A stretch of DNA of 64,000 nt, from NCBI GenBank assembly GCA_037974965.1, contig JBBPFI010000010.1, forward strand, positions 744,001 to 808,000. The letters run 5' to 3'. This DNA is from Dacryopinax spathularia. Taxonomy: Eukaryota > Basidiomycota > Dacrymycetes > Dacrymycetales > Dacrymycetaceae. The notes beneath the pieces were generated by a model that saw nothing but the letters and a program-made list of their open reading frames with translations, was not told the DNA's origin and searched no databases. Within the stretch, counting starts at the first letter, position 1; each line of letters starts with the position of its first letter. Of this stretch, positions 43,586 to 55,435 are shown piece after piece. Position numbers and translations under genes: made by a program.

Positions 43586-46500
43586 TTGGATGCCCAACGC
43601 GTTTGCGTTCTCTGCTACAAGTATGACTCTGCTGGCTACATGAACTATCACTCTGCTGCCCCTGCGGCTGGCGGGAAAACGAGCATGTCGAATGGCGGCG
43701 GGAGAAGGCTCAGCGACTCGGGGATCGCGAACGCTATGAAGTACCTCGTCATTGATCGCGTGCGGAAGTCGCGAGCGCACAGCCAGGAGCGGGCACCTCT
43801 GGTGAGGAGCACATCGCTCGAATCAAGACCGACTCCGGCATACGACGAAGTCTTCGAGCCTGAGGAGGACGACGCGCTCGATAGCGATGTGGTGCATGTA
43901 CCGCAAGTGCTGGTCGAAGGCGTAGTCATGCTCAAAGTCAACGCAAAGACGATCAAGCACCGCGTCTTCAAGCTTGATCCCGACCGTGGCCTAATCCTCT
44001 GGGAGTCAAAGAAGTCCGGAGTTGGTACGTTCGATAGCTTCTGCACTATGTCATTTCCGACTGATGTCGATATCAGTCGCCATCGAGAATATTAAGGAGA
44101 TCCGGACGGATGGACCCTTGTCGGCCGCTACGACTGCCTACTACCGGCTGCACAACCCTTTATGGCTGTCGATCATCCATGTTACGGGGCTCAAGTATCG
44201 CGCTTTGAACCTCATCGCGCCTACCGAAGAGATCAGGCAACTATGGATCACCTCACTTCGAGCGCTCGTCCGACAACAGAGGGAGATGTTGGGTCTCCCA
44301 CTAGCGCTGACGATCGGCTCGGATGAGAGCTATGGCAGCTCGCCTGCTGGTGGGAATGGGAGCGAGATGCTCGACGCGTGGGAACGACGCAGGAAAGCAT
44401 GGCTTCGACGATGCTGGAAGAACGCGGATGAGGACGGATCTGGCTACCTCGAGTTTCCGGAAGTGGAAGCGCTCTGCTGGAGGCTGAGCGTGAACAGTTC
44501 GAGGGAGGATCTTCGGAGGATGTTTGATGAGGCTGATGTGACTCATCGTGGATCGCTCGACTTTACAGACTTTAGACGATTCATTGCTCTGCTGAGGAGA
44601 AGACCGGACGTGCAAAGGATCTATAAGGCGATACTCCAGGAATATCATCCGCCGACTGCTGCATTTACATGGGATGTCTTCCTCTTTTTCATGCGCGTCA
44701 TCCAAAAAGTAGGCTATACGCGCTTTGTATTCGCTTAACTGTGCTGAGCCTCTCACGCAGGATACTAGATCTGAAGCAGAGTTAAGAACGATCTTCAACC
44801 GCTATGCCGTGGGATACTCGGCCCCACTCAACCCACCCGACAACTCACCAACACGATCAAGTCTACCTTTGCCGCTTCCAGACCTCCAAGAAGGCACTCC
44901 TTACCTCTCCATCGCATCATTCAGCTCTTTCCTCCAATCAGCAGACAACTCGCCCATGACAGAATCATCATCCAGCATCACACACACCATGAACCGGCCG
45001 CTTGCGGAATATTTTATCTCTTCCTCGCATAATACGTATCTTATCGGACATCAACTTGTTGGGGAGTCGACTGTGGAAGGGTATATCCGGGCGCTGCTGA
45101 ATGGGTGCCGGACAGTCGAAAGTAAGACTGCTCTCCTTACGTTCCCCAGCACTGCTGACTCATCTCGTAGTGGACCTATACGACAGCGACTTCGGCCCCG
45201 TCGTAACGCACGGCAGAAGCCTCACCTCAAATGTCCTAGCGCGAGACGTCTGCCACGCCATCGCAAAATACGCATTCGTCGTCTCTCCCTATCCCGTCAT
45301 AATATCCGCCGAGATCCACTTGAGCCTGAAGCAGCAAGACGACCTGGCGGAGATAATGACATCCATATTTGGGGACATACTCGTTCAGGCGCCGTTGTCT
45401 GACTCGCCTGTGACGGAACTGCCCAGCCCGGAAGACCTCAAGTATCGGATTCTTTTGAAGGCGAAGAATGTGAATGTCACGACTTCCAGTAGCGGGGAAG
45501 TACAGGAGGTCGAGCTCAAGACTGACGACGAGACGTCCACTACCGAACCGAGCTCGTATTCCGACTTCGACGCGCAAACACTGTCGCCAACTATGCTCAG
45601 CCCTCCTCCGCTTACGCTCTCACCGCCCTCGTCTCCGAGCGGAAAGTCAAGGCTCGCCAACCTTATCCCCATGCGTTTGAGGCGGCAATCATCCATGGGA
45701 TCCGACCACGCTGATGGCGAGCTGACTCCGCCAAAGAGCTCGTCGGGAGACGCTGGTTCCATCCTAACCGACCATGCGTCTGCCGATCTACCTTCTCCAC
45801 CCACGTCAGCGAATGGTGGCACGAAGACAAGGATGTCGACCCAACTGCTGTCCCTACTCGTCTACACAGTCGGCGTACGATGGCGCGGTTTGAACAAAAA
45901 GGAACACTACGCCATCGAGCACATGTTCTCCCTCTCCGAGCGCTCCGCCACGAAAATCATGCGGAACAGCATGTTCGAGCTGATCAAGCACAACCGCACT
46001 CACCTCACGCGCATATACCCCGCTGGCACGCGCTTGTCCTCGACGAACTTCGAGCCGCAGAAATACTGGGCTTGCGGTGCTCAGCTTGTGGCTCTGAACT
46101 GGCAGACTGCCGACCTGGGGCTGATGATCAACTCTGCTATGTTCAACCGTAATGGACGGTGTGGATATGTGCTGAAACCACCAGCTCTACGGATCAAGGA
46201 CAAAACCCTCCTTGCCAAACGAGAGAAGCTGCTGCTCGAAGTGACGGTCATTTCCGCCCAGCAGCTGCCGAGAAAAGGCGACGAATCCCGCGTCGGCAAA
46301 CCAGACAGCAAATATATCGTTGACCCATTCGTCGAAGTCTCCGTCCATGTACCCGACTGGCCGGCGAATCTCACTGAGACGTCCTTTGCCCGACCACCTA
46401 CGAACACACCTGGGGCGGGCAAGACGCAAATAGCCCGCACGTCCGTGGTTAGAGACAATGGCTTCAACCCTGTCTGGGAGTCACGAATCTCGTTCTCGCT

Positions 46501-46714
46501 CGACTGCGTAGGCGGGATGCGTGACGTGCTGTTCATTGCGTTCGCAGTGCGGGACGCTGCTGACTCGGAGGACGAAGTCCCGCTCGCGGTGTACGTTACG
46601 TCGCTCGATAACCTCCAGCCAGGGTATCGGCATTTACCTCTACATGATGTACAGATGTCGCCCTACCTGTTCTCGACTCTGTTTGTTCATACTGCTGTTC
46701 GTGTCATTCCGTGA
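43586..46714 (+). CDS. PLC1: Phosphoinositide-specific phospholipase C
   Basis: Ends at TGA 46714; the start is ATG 43586 or, in the same frame, ATG 43640 (MNYHSAAPAAGG). Domains in order: PH domain (VLVEGVVMLKVNAKTIKHRV to WITSLRALVRQQ), EF hands (WKNADEDGSGYLEFPEVEAL), catalytic X box with SSSHNTYLIGHQ, NGCRTVE|VDLYDSDFG, VTHGRSLTSN and VIISAEIHLSLKQQ, an acidic/Ser linker, Y box (GTRLSSTNFEPQKYWACGAQ, LVALNWQTAD) and a C2 domain to HTAVRVIP. Catalytic His, Glu, Asp and the second His are all present, so the enzyme should cut PIP2 to IP3 and diacylglycerol at membranes. Introns are few (after ESKKSGV, VIQK and RTVE). Confidence 0.95.
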
Positions 46715-47851
46715 TCAGATTTTTGATATCCTGATATCCATGTTGTCGCGTGTGCATGATACGTTCTATGATCCCATTAGCAATGTAAAGTATAGCAAGA
46801 TTTGTAGAATACATATAATGCATCAGCCAAGTCCGCTCCCTGCTTCTGCTGCAACTTCGACTGCTCACAGGATGAAAATTAACTACAACGTGCAAGGTTG
46901 TCACGCCAATTTTCCGGGAGTTGACTATCGTGGGTTACCTCGCAGAAATTCATTTTTTGACATCATTGATTTCACGGTACTTGACTTCGATACAACTACG
47001 TTTTCTATTCCAGTCTCTGTGTATGTATCATCGTCCTTCCCCGGTAGAAAGCCCACCACCGAGCCTCGACCGAGAGCGCGCCGAGCGGCCCCGGAACACC
47101 TTTCGGACGCGTACCTCCGAAGCATGCTCCTCCGCATCCGCAAAAAGCTTGCTTCGAATCAACTCGTCTTCACACGCCTCAGAGAACCGTGCTCGCTCGA
47201 TCTGCTCGATCAACCGGATCCCAAGATGGGCCGTTTCTTTCTGTTGCGGGTCGGCTCCTCAACTTGGCCCCTGATGCGACTTTTTCGGTAAACGCTCGGC
47301 AATCTGCTGTGCCACCTATTTGGAAGCCGCTCAAACGATCCACCTCGATCCAGCGGGCTAACGATCGTCAGAGCGCCTTTTTGCATTCTTGAGCTCGTGT
47401 ACTGGTGCGCTGCACGTGGTAGAGAAGCGACGTCCTCCGAAAGATCACCGAATATTGCGGAACGGTCCAAGGTCGTCTGCCCACTTTCTTGCGGTCGAGC
47501 AGGGCTTCTCAGCGTGTTGTTGTTCATTTTTGAAGCAAGCGAAGAGCTATAAGAATGCGGGGCTCCGCACCTTCATGCCTTCATCGCCCTGATCAAAAAT
47601 CCGGGGATCGCGGAGATTCGAACCCTTTGCTCCAACATTCGCTGTGTAAGTGATGGAATATTTCCAAATCGTGGATCTTTACTGAACGAGTCACAGATCA
47701 CAAGGTAACGAGTTAGGGGTATCGCCAAAACAGAGACGCCCATTCAAGAGTCTGTGACGCTTTGTCCTCCCCACCCACGAGATTCACGTTGTTCATAACG
47801 TCACGACATACCCCCAACAGCCCCCTCAACCACCAGTGCACCCCGTTCACC
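46715..47851. other. Intergenic region of 1.14 kb with unexplained ORFs
   Basis: A plus-strand frame runs from inside the PLC1 3' end to 47291 (the non-overlapping part starts near MKINYNVQG at 46873), and Arg-rich frames lie on the minus strand. None has a recognisable domain. A tRNA-like B-box look-alike near 47610-47632 was examined and rejected. The promoter of MFS transporter 2 is at the right end. Confidence 0.4.
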
Positions 47852-49595
47852 ATGTCCAACGAGAAGATGGACAACGTCGAAAGCATCGCCGTCCCCGCCC
47901 AATCAGAGCAGAAGCCACAAACAGCTCATGTAGAAGGCGACGACAGCGGCGAGTACCTTCAGCGAGTCACCTCCAACTTTTCCGGTATCGTCCACGATGC
48001 GGCCGCTGCAACCGCAGCCGAACACAAAATGACGTTTGGCCAGGCCATCCGGCTGTATCCCAAGGCGATGGCCTGGTCCGTCCTCCTCTCGACCGCTGTC
48101 GTCATGGAAGGCTACGACACCAATCTCCTCGGCTCCTTCTACGCCTATCCACAGTTCGCACGCAAGTACGGTGTTCAGCTCGCCGACGGCTCGTATCAGG
48201 TTACCGCGGCCTGGCAGTCCGGCTTGTCGAACGGTGCGCAGATCGGCGAGATCCTGGGTCTCTTCATCAATGGCATTGTCTCCGAACGCTACGGGTACCG
48301 CAAAGTGATGATGACGGCGCTCATCTTCGTCATCGGGGCCATATTCATCAATTTCTTTGCACCTAACACGTTCGTCGCAACTCTCTCTCCTCACACCATA
48401 ATGCTGACATGAGTCTAGTGTCGCTCTTCTCATCGGCGAGATCCTCTGCGGTATCCCGTGGGGTATCTTCCAGACCCTCACTACCGCCTACGCCGCCGAA
48501 GTCTGCCCTGTGGCCTTGCGCGCGTACCTGACGACATACGTCAACCTCTGCTGGGTTATCGGCCAGCTTATATCCTCGGGCATCCTGCGTGGTCTTCTGG
48601 GTCGCACCGATGAATGGGCATACCGTATCCCATTCGCGATCCAGTGGGTCTGGCCAGTCTTCATCTGCACCGGCGTCTTCTTCGCCCCTGAATCGCCATG
48701 GTGGCTCGTCCGACACGGCAAGGTCGCCGAAGCAGAACAAGTCCTGCTCAGGCTCACCCGTAAAGGCACCGACGTTCCATTTGACGCTGCCGCGACTGTG
48801 GCGATGATGATCCACACGAACGAGCTCGAGAAGGAAATCACGGCTGGGACGTCCTACTGGGACTGTTTCAAGGGGTACGACCTTCGCCGCACGGAAATCG
48901 GCGCAGTCGTCTGGTCAATCCAGAACCTCTGCGGGAACGTCTTCATGGGCTACTCGACCTACTTCTTCGAGCAAGCGGGATTGTCGACGGACTTCGCCTA
49001 CGACTTCAGCATCATCATGTATGTCATCGGCGCGATCGGGACGATCTCGAGCTGGTTCATGATGAACTGGTTTGGGCGGAGGACGCTGTATATCTCTGGC
49101 TTGGCGGGGATGACCCTGCTCATGTTCATCATCGGTTTCCTCGCTCTGAGCAAGTCCGACGGAGCGAAATGGGCACTCGCTTCCCTCGTTCTGGTCTATA
49201 CCTTCCTGTACGACTCGACCGTTGGTCCCGTGTGCTACTCGCTCGTCGCTGAGATCCCCAGCACTCGTTTAAGGGCAAAGAGCATCGTCATCTCGCGCAA
49301 CGTGTACAACGTCATCGGTATAATCACCTCCATCCTAGCGCCGTACATGTTCAACCCCTCAGCCTGGAACTGGAAGGGCAAAGCCGGCTTCTTCTGGGGC
49401 GTGAGCTGCCTGCTCTGTTTGGTCTGGTGCTACTTCCGGCTTCCGGAGCCGAAGGGGAGGACGTATGGCGAGCTGGACGTGTTGTTCGAGAGGAAGGTGC
49501 CGGCTAGGAAGTTCAGGTCGACGTTTGTGGACCCGTTTAATGGGGAGGTGAAGCCGAAGGAAAAACTCACAGAGGGTGCAGCGGAGGCTGCGTAG
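47852..49595 (+). CDS. MFS sugar transporter, alpha-glucoside permease type (paralogue 2)
   Basis: Starts MSNEKMDNVESIAVPAQS at 47852, TAG at 49593-49595, with one intron only (48371-48418, GT-AG; junction FAPN-T-VALLIGE). About 560 residues with twelve membrane helices. Landmarks are VVMEGYDTNLLGSFYAYPQF, RYGYRK, GIPWGIFQTLTTAYAAEV, APESPWWLVRHGKVAEAE, STYFFEQAG, WFGRRTLYISG, STRLRAKSIV and LPEPKGRTYGELDVLFERK. It should be a plasma-membrane proton symporter for maltose-type or other oligosaccharides. It is a clear paralogue of the nine-intron transporter at 5942-8084. Confidence 0.95.
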
Positions 49596-50043
49596 TGCTT
49601 CTATATACAGTATTGTACACAATTATCGGGATGCCTGTTAATCCCCTGTCGGAAATGACTTCAACGCATGAATGAGCGGAAGGCCGTTCACAGCCAGATA
49701 TCTAAGTTAACTGAAAGCCGATGAATCTCAATTGTGCAGGACTAAGTAGTCGCCAAGTCGAAGGAACAAAGCCTCTGCCGCAACCCTACGCGCCCATAAT
49801 TACGGCATCAATGACACCGTCGATCAGGGACAGAACCCCAATGAACGAGAAACTGACAATGCTTTCACTCTTCGCATCACTTTGGGCGATATTCAAATCA
49901 GACGATCCGCCTCCAGCTAGTCGCCGACCAGAACGAGACGGCCGTTCTGCTGACAACATCAAACAACATACTACTCGATCTCAATCTATTACTGCCAACG
50001 CGACGGGGTTACAGACGAACAATCCTCCACCATCGACATTCGG
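49596..50043. other. Intergenic region, no gene seen
   Basis: Holds the 3' end of the transporter and the promoter of the biotin ligase gene. Confidence 0.55.
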
Positions 50044-52250
50044 ATGAACGTCCTCGTCTACTCCGGGCCCGGCGTATCGGCCGTCTCGCTCGCCCACACC
50101 CTCTCATCCCTCCGCACCGCACTCTCGACAGCCTACGCCGTCCAACCCATCCTCCCCCAAGCACTCATAAACGAGCCCTGGCCCGCGTACACCGCGCTCC
50201 TCGTAATCCCCGGCGGCCGGGACCTGCCCTACGTCTCCGCGCTCGGCCCCGCCCTCCCTAAGATCAAGCAGTACGTGCGGGATGGAGGACGATTCATGGG
50301 CATTTGTGCGGGAGCGTACTTCGCTAGTGAGAAATGCGAGTTCGAGAGAGGGACGGAGATGGAAGTCGTGGGGAAGCGGGAGCTGGGGTTCTTCCCAGGG
50401 AAATGTGAGGGGTGCACTTTCCCGGGATTCCAGTACGAGAGCGAGGCTGGCGCACGGGCAGTGGATATCAACCTCGACTTAAGTGCATGGGGAGAGGTGG
50501 GGAACGAGCTGCAGAAGACTGTCAAGGGGGTGTACTATAATGGCGGAGGCCATTTTGTACCCTCTTCTCCCAGCGTCCTGCAGTCTGGTCTCGTCAAGGT
50601 GCTGGCACGATATGCTGATCCCCCCGCACCGGGGAAGGATATCGCCGCTGTCCTATGTCGGGTCGGGAAAGGGTTCGCATTGCTCACTTCGCCGCATATC
50701 GAGTACCCACTCCTTTCCGAACCAGCACGAACAGTCCTCGAGTCTACCATCCCGAACCTCTCTGACGATGCTCGCAACGCGCTCGAACGGTCGCGGCAGG
50801 CTCTCGTGCTCGCTACTGTACGTATCCTCGGACTCTCCCCTCCCCCTCCATCGACCGACTCGGCCCCACCTATTCCCTCCACCCCATTGCCGCAGCTACT
50901 CGTCTCCTCCCCTCAGCGACCGGAGCTCTCCGCACTAGTCTTCGACCTTCTCAAGCGCATAACCACCCCGAGCGACTCGACCCAACCCCCAGAAATCAAA
51001 GATGCAAACGACACCTTCCACCTCCACTTATCCACCGCCGCCCCTGCCCTCCTCCTAGAAGCTCGCACCCGCTACGTCGACGACACTCCCCTCAGTAACG
51101 GCCACCTTCCGCCTGACTTTCCCAAGATGATCATCGGATACTTCGAGAAGCTTCCGACGAAGGAGGAGACACCTCTCTTTGACTTGAAGGAATATTTCGA
51201 GGAGCTGGAGAGGAATGGAAGTGAGATGGGGCTTGTTACGCCGAGTGGAGAGGGCCGGCAACCGTTAGGGGAGGAATGGGGGATGGGGCAGGTGATGTTT
51301 TATGGCGAGGTTGTCACTAGTACGCAGACGATGCTGGACCGGTGCGTCCCTCCCTCCATTTTCTCCTTACATGTTCATTCTGACGTTGCGGGTATGATAG
51401 AAACCCATCGCTGCTCAGTGCCTTACCAACCCCATTCCTTTCCCTCGCGACATACCAACTCACCGGCCGAGGCCGCGGCGCGAACGTCTGGCTCTCCCCC
51501 TCCGGCTGTCTCCAATTCTCGCTCCACCTCCGACCGCCAACCTCCCTCCCACCGCAGAAACTCGTCTTCATACAGTACGTATTTGGCGTAGCGGTCGTAC
51601 GTGCTTGCAGAGCGGTCCTGAAGGAACTGGGAGCGGAGGAGGCGGGGGAGAGGGTGAGGCTGAAGTGGCCTAATGACGTTTATGGGGTTTGTGAGGGCGG
51701 GGAGAGACGGAAGTTGGGTGGGATCTTGGTTAGCACTACGCATCTCAAGGGACAGTGGGAGGTTGTTATTGGTGCGTTATCTCCCTCGACCCTTCTTCTC
51801 CACAGCTGACGAGTATTGATAGGATGCGGGCTAAACGTGCTCAATACCCAACCGACCACCTCCCTCAAACACCTCCTCTCCCTCCACAACCCCTCCACTG
51901 TCCCCCAACTCACACTAGAAAAAGTCCTCGCCCGTATCCTCCCCTCCTTCGACCACGCCTGGCACGCCTTCCTAAACCAACACCAACCCGGCTCCTTCCG
52001 CCCGTTCGAAAGAGAATACCTCTCCTACTGGCTTCATTCTGACCAAGTCGTCAAGCTCACCACCGTCGACCCGCCAGTGGACGTGCGGATCGTGGGGATC
52101 ACGATGGATTATGGGCTGCTTAGGACTGTGCCGGCTAACAGGGATCCGTGGAGACGACGGCTAGAGGTGGAGGGGGAGGAGTACTATGATTTGCAGCCGG
52201 ATGGGAATTCGTTCGATATGATCGCAGGGTTGATCAAGAGGAAGATATGA
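50044..52250 (+). CDS. BPL1: Biotin-protein ligase (holocarboxylase synthetase)
   Basis: Three exons from ATG 50044 to TGA 52248-52250; introns follow TMLDR (about 51341-51400) and WEVVI (about 51772-51822). The N-terminal half is a glutamine-amidotransferase-like BPL_N domain (LVIPGGRDLPYVSAL, RFMGICAGAYFAS, YYNGGGHFV). The C-terminal catalytic domain has the biotinyl-AMP loop GRGRGANVWLSPSGCLQFS, LKWPNDVY, KLGGILVST and VIGCGLNVLNTQPTTSL. About 690 residues, like yeast Bpl1. It joins biotin to lysine of carboxylases such as acetyl-CoA and pyruvate carboxylase. Cytosolic; no targeting signal. Confidence 0.95.
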
Positions 52251-54070
52251 TCCTCTGTCTCCTCTGTCCCCAGCCACCCCCTACCCACTTCTATACTTCG
52301 GGGAGAGAGGCATAGATCAACAATATGAGACAGTCCAGATGGGCATGACCGGAGATGGCCGGATTTGGCAAGGCGAAAGAAGCAAGACTGAGCTGTAAAT
52401 AGCGCAGTATAGGACGGGTCAGGAACGAGATTAAATCCTTAGCCATCGCGACCGGGGGTTGCCAGGCTAATTTTAGTGTCGTCAGGGCTGATAGAGGGTG
52501 GTGGTTCGATGGTGCGGAGGGTGGTTATAATAATGATACCGATGCTGTTATTGTTAGGTCGAGAGAGCCGCGTACTCTGGACGGTAGCAGCTGTGAAACT
52601 AGACAATGATGCCGCGAAAATGCGGAGGAGTCCTATGGAAGCCAAGCGAAATGCGCTTGAAGGCGTAGGGAACAAGAAAGGCGAAGTCTACCGACCTACG
52701 CAGCGAAGAATATGCAGTATTGTCAGATGATGATACTCATCATCATTGTCCATTTCTTTAACCCCGCTCTAACCCCGTCCTTTCGTCGGAGCATCTTAAA
52801 CCGACTGATGAACGCCCCGTTGTTGTTGTACAAAATACGTCAATCCGCGCCGAACAAACGGGAGCGCTAGCGAGCCGAGTTGATCCGGCGTGCAGGCTCC
52901 TGGTTGAGCGCCGAAAGAGGGAAATGAATTGACTGATTCGTGCTCGGCCTGTTATTGTCATGGCGTGGGGTGCGAGAACGATGCGAGGATGTGTCTCGGG
53001 CCGCGACAACCGTGCGGCTGATCCGCGCCGGACATGAATTGATAAGCGCGCTGAACCCGCGTTATTGCTCTCTGTATCATTAGGCCCGGCGGCCTCTCTA
53101 TGCTATACAGCGACAAAAGAGCGGAGAAACAATATTTCGTAAGAGGGCAACAAAAGCCCGTCTAGCACCGTTGTTTGGGACTTTCTGTCAAGAAACGTGT
53201 TTCGGGCAGAGGCCTGAGCTTGACGGTAGGCCAAGGAGCTATGGAGATATCTCCGTGCCTTTTGTGCCGCTCATCCCGCGCAGCGGTCGCGAGCTCTTTT
53301 GTTCGTCATGTGAGCTCATTGACGGAGGTGATCGAGGTGAGACACATCCATACTACAAGATGAGTGCCGGAGTTACTGGCGTAGCTGGTCTGGTCGATGG
53401 CCTTCCAAGCTTTGACCTAAGGTTCCCGCATTGAGGCATTGTTCCCCTAGACGACTGTGCTGATTCCCATTCAAACCAAGGACCCTCTGGCATTATCGGT
53501 GCCCACGCGGACGCATCTCCCTAATCACGCTCTATAGTCCCTTTTCTTCCTGTGCATTCCTATTCCCTGGGGAAGCAACGACATCAGCAGATAGTTGGAT
53601 GCTTCTTTCCCTTCTACCGCGCATGCAAGAAGCCGTAGAAGCTGGACCCGCCGTTCTGGACTCGCAGGCTTGCCGCGGGCGCGGGGCGTGGAACGACCAG
53701 CATCGGCCGGTAAAGGCCCGCGCACTGGCGGACGCCCTCCTCCGGCCCCGCCGACCAAGGTGGTACGAACAATAGAGACAGGCTCGTCCGGCAACATGAT
53801 TGGCCCGCTGTGGCCCGTGGGCCAGATGAGTTCCACCAATCCTGGCTCGAACTGGCCTGACCCTTCCCCCACTTCCCTCCACGAACCTCGTGTTCCCTCT
53901 CCAGACGTCCCAAGCTTGCTTGTTTGATCCGGCTGTTCAGGGCGAGTACAAATAGTCCTCGTCGCCCGTTCCTCTTGTCTTCCTCGTCCCTTGCCTCGCC
54001 AGCTCCGGACAACATAGCGCGCTCTCGTCGCTGCTCTCTCCCCTCCCCTTCTGCACTCGACCTCCGCAAC
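52251..54070. other. Gene-poor region of 1.8 kb
   Basis: No credible exon is seen. It separates the biotin ligase and the CFEM gene; the right part is Cys-gene promoter DNA with a pyrimidine-rich leader just before 54071. A 239-codon minus-strand frame (53525-54244) is Arg/Gly-rich and overlaps the CFEM gene. Confidence 0.5.
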
Positions 54071-54754
54071 ATGCGCTTCTTCCTCCTCTCCGTGGCTGCT
54101 CTGGCCCCCATGGCCCTCGCCGGTATCATGACAAGGCAATCGAATCCTCCTGGTAAGCCCAGTTCCTTGCCCCCCGTCCAACAAAACTTGCTTCTTTTCT
54201 CGCGTCCGCTCGCCAAAGCAAAAGCTGACTTCGTCCTCCAGCATGCTTGAACACCTGCCTGGGCATGCTGCCTCTCAACCTCACGACCTGTGACCCGACA
54301 GACTTCACCTGCCTCTGCGGGTCCAGTTCGTTCCTCAACGCCGTCACTCAGTGCATCGATGCGCAGTGTGATACGGCCGATATCGAGAGTGCCGAGCAGT
54401 GGGCTGTCTCGACCTGCGCCGCGGCGGTACGTCCTTGCTGGATGAGCGTGAATCGAGACAGTGGGCTGATACTCCAGCGATCGTAGGGCGTGCAGGTGAC
54501 TCCTGCTCCGATCCCCGGGACGGCATCCGGCAGCGGCGCGACCAGTTCGCCTGCCTCTACGGGTAGCCCTTCCTCCGCCTCGTAAGTGGATCCATTATTG
54601 CATAGAGCAATCACGTACTTACTCGCCTCACAGGAGCTCTCCCTCCGCCTCTCCCTCGGCGAGCGCTTCCAGCGGTGTCCCGCTCCTGAACCCAGCTTCG
54701 ACCGTTCTCCTCGCCGGTCTCGCTACCGCTGCCGGCCTGCTCCTCTCCCTCTAA
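54071..54754 (+). CDS. CFEM-domain GPI-anchored surface protein
   Basis: Starts MRFFLLSVAALAPMALAGIM (signal peptide) at 54071; introns follow QSNPP, STCAAA and SPSSAS. The CFEM domain has eight Cys in the family pattern (ACLNTC, LTTC, DFTCLC, TQC, AQC, STC), with the Asp of CDPTDFTC at the place that coordinates heme iron in known CFEM proteins. A Ser/Thr-rich tail (TGSPSSAS, SASPSASASSG) is followed by a hydrophobic end (ASTVLLAGLATAAGLLLSL) with no charged residue, typical of a GPI signal. About 160 residues. It probably sits on the wall or membrane and may bind heme or iron; the role is inferred from the family. Confidence 0.9.
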
Positions 54755-55435
54755 CTCCGCTCTAACGGCGCTGCCGCTAGTTCAAATTTTCTCATGCTTC
54801 CGGGGATCTTCTTGGTCGTTTTCGGCTGTTGTTGTTTTGCTCATCAACTTGTGATGATTCTTGGCTGTAATGACGTTGTAGGGGTTAAAAACATGGTCTT
54901 GTTGTTGTTCCACATCTCCCATCAGCCTTGTCCACACATGCAGCGAGGCCGCAACGCGGTACCAATAATCGTGGGAACGCGCAGTCCATGAGGCGACCGA
55001 AAAGCTGGAAAAGCTGATCCAAGTAAGCTGATCCCGATGAGACTGCCAGCAAGGCGGTCAACATCGCCGGAACGTATATCGGGCGATAACGAGCCGCTGG
55101 TATTATGGCTCGCATCCATTGTTCGTCTTCGCGTCTTCTGCGCTTCTGCACCAGTCACGAACACCAGAGGTTTGGAAAGACAATACTGAACAATGGATCT
55201 TGGAAAGGACCAGTAGAAAGACCAAGAGATGGACCAAGAGCAACCCGAATAGCGCGTTTCTATTGGTCCAGAAAACTTCCGCGACGCGTCCTGAGCGCGT
55301 GTACCTGATCTCAGACATCGCGAGAGCGTTGACACACCTCCTCCTCGTCTCTCCGCTCTGGGCCTTGCGCTTTTACTTTACGTCTTCGAGCTGCTATGTT
55401 CTACGGGATTAGTCAATATTGTGAATCTCGACTAT
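54755..55435. other. Intergenic region of 0.68 kb, no gene seen
   Basis: Neither strand shows a motif or plausible exon. Confidence 0.5.

Noticed and set aside
46873-47291. Open frame after PLC1 (MKINYNVQG...)
   Set aside because: No recognised domain or splice signals; the composition becomes Arg/Pro-rich and antisense frames are equally long.
47600-47650. tRNA-like B box on the minus strand (GGTTCGAATCT followed by a T-run)
   Set aside because: The flanking bases do not pair as a T-stem, no matching acceptor strand or A box lies within 120 nt upstream, so it is not a tRNA gene.
53525-54244. 239-codon minus-strand ORF
   Set aside because: It overlaps the CFEM gene and its leader; Arg/Gly-rich, without motif.
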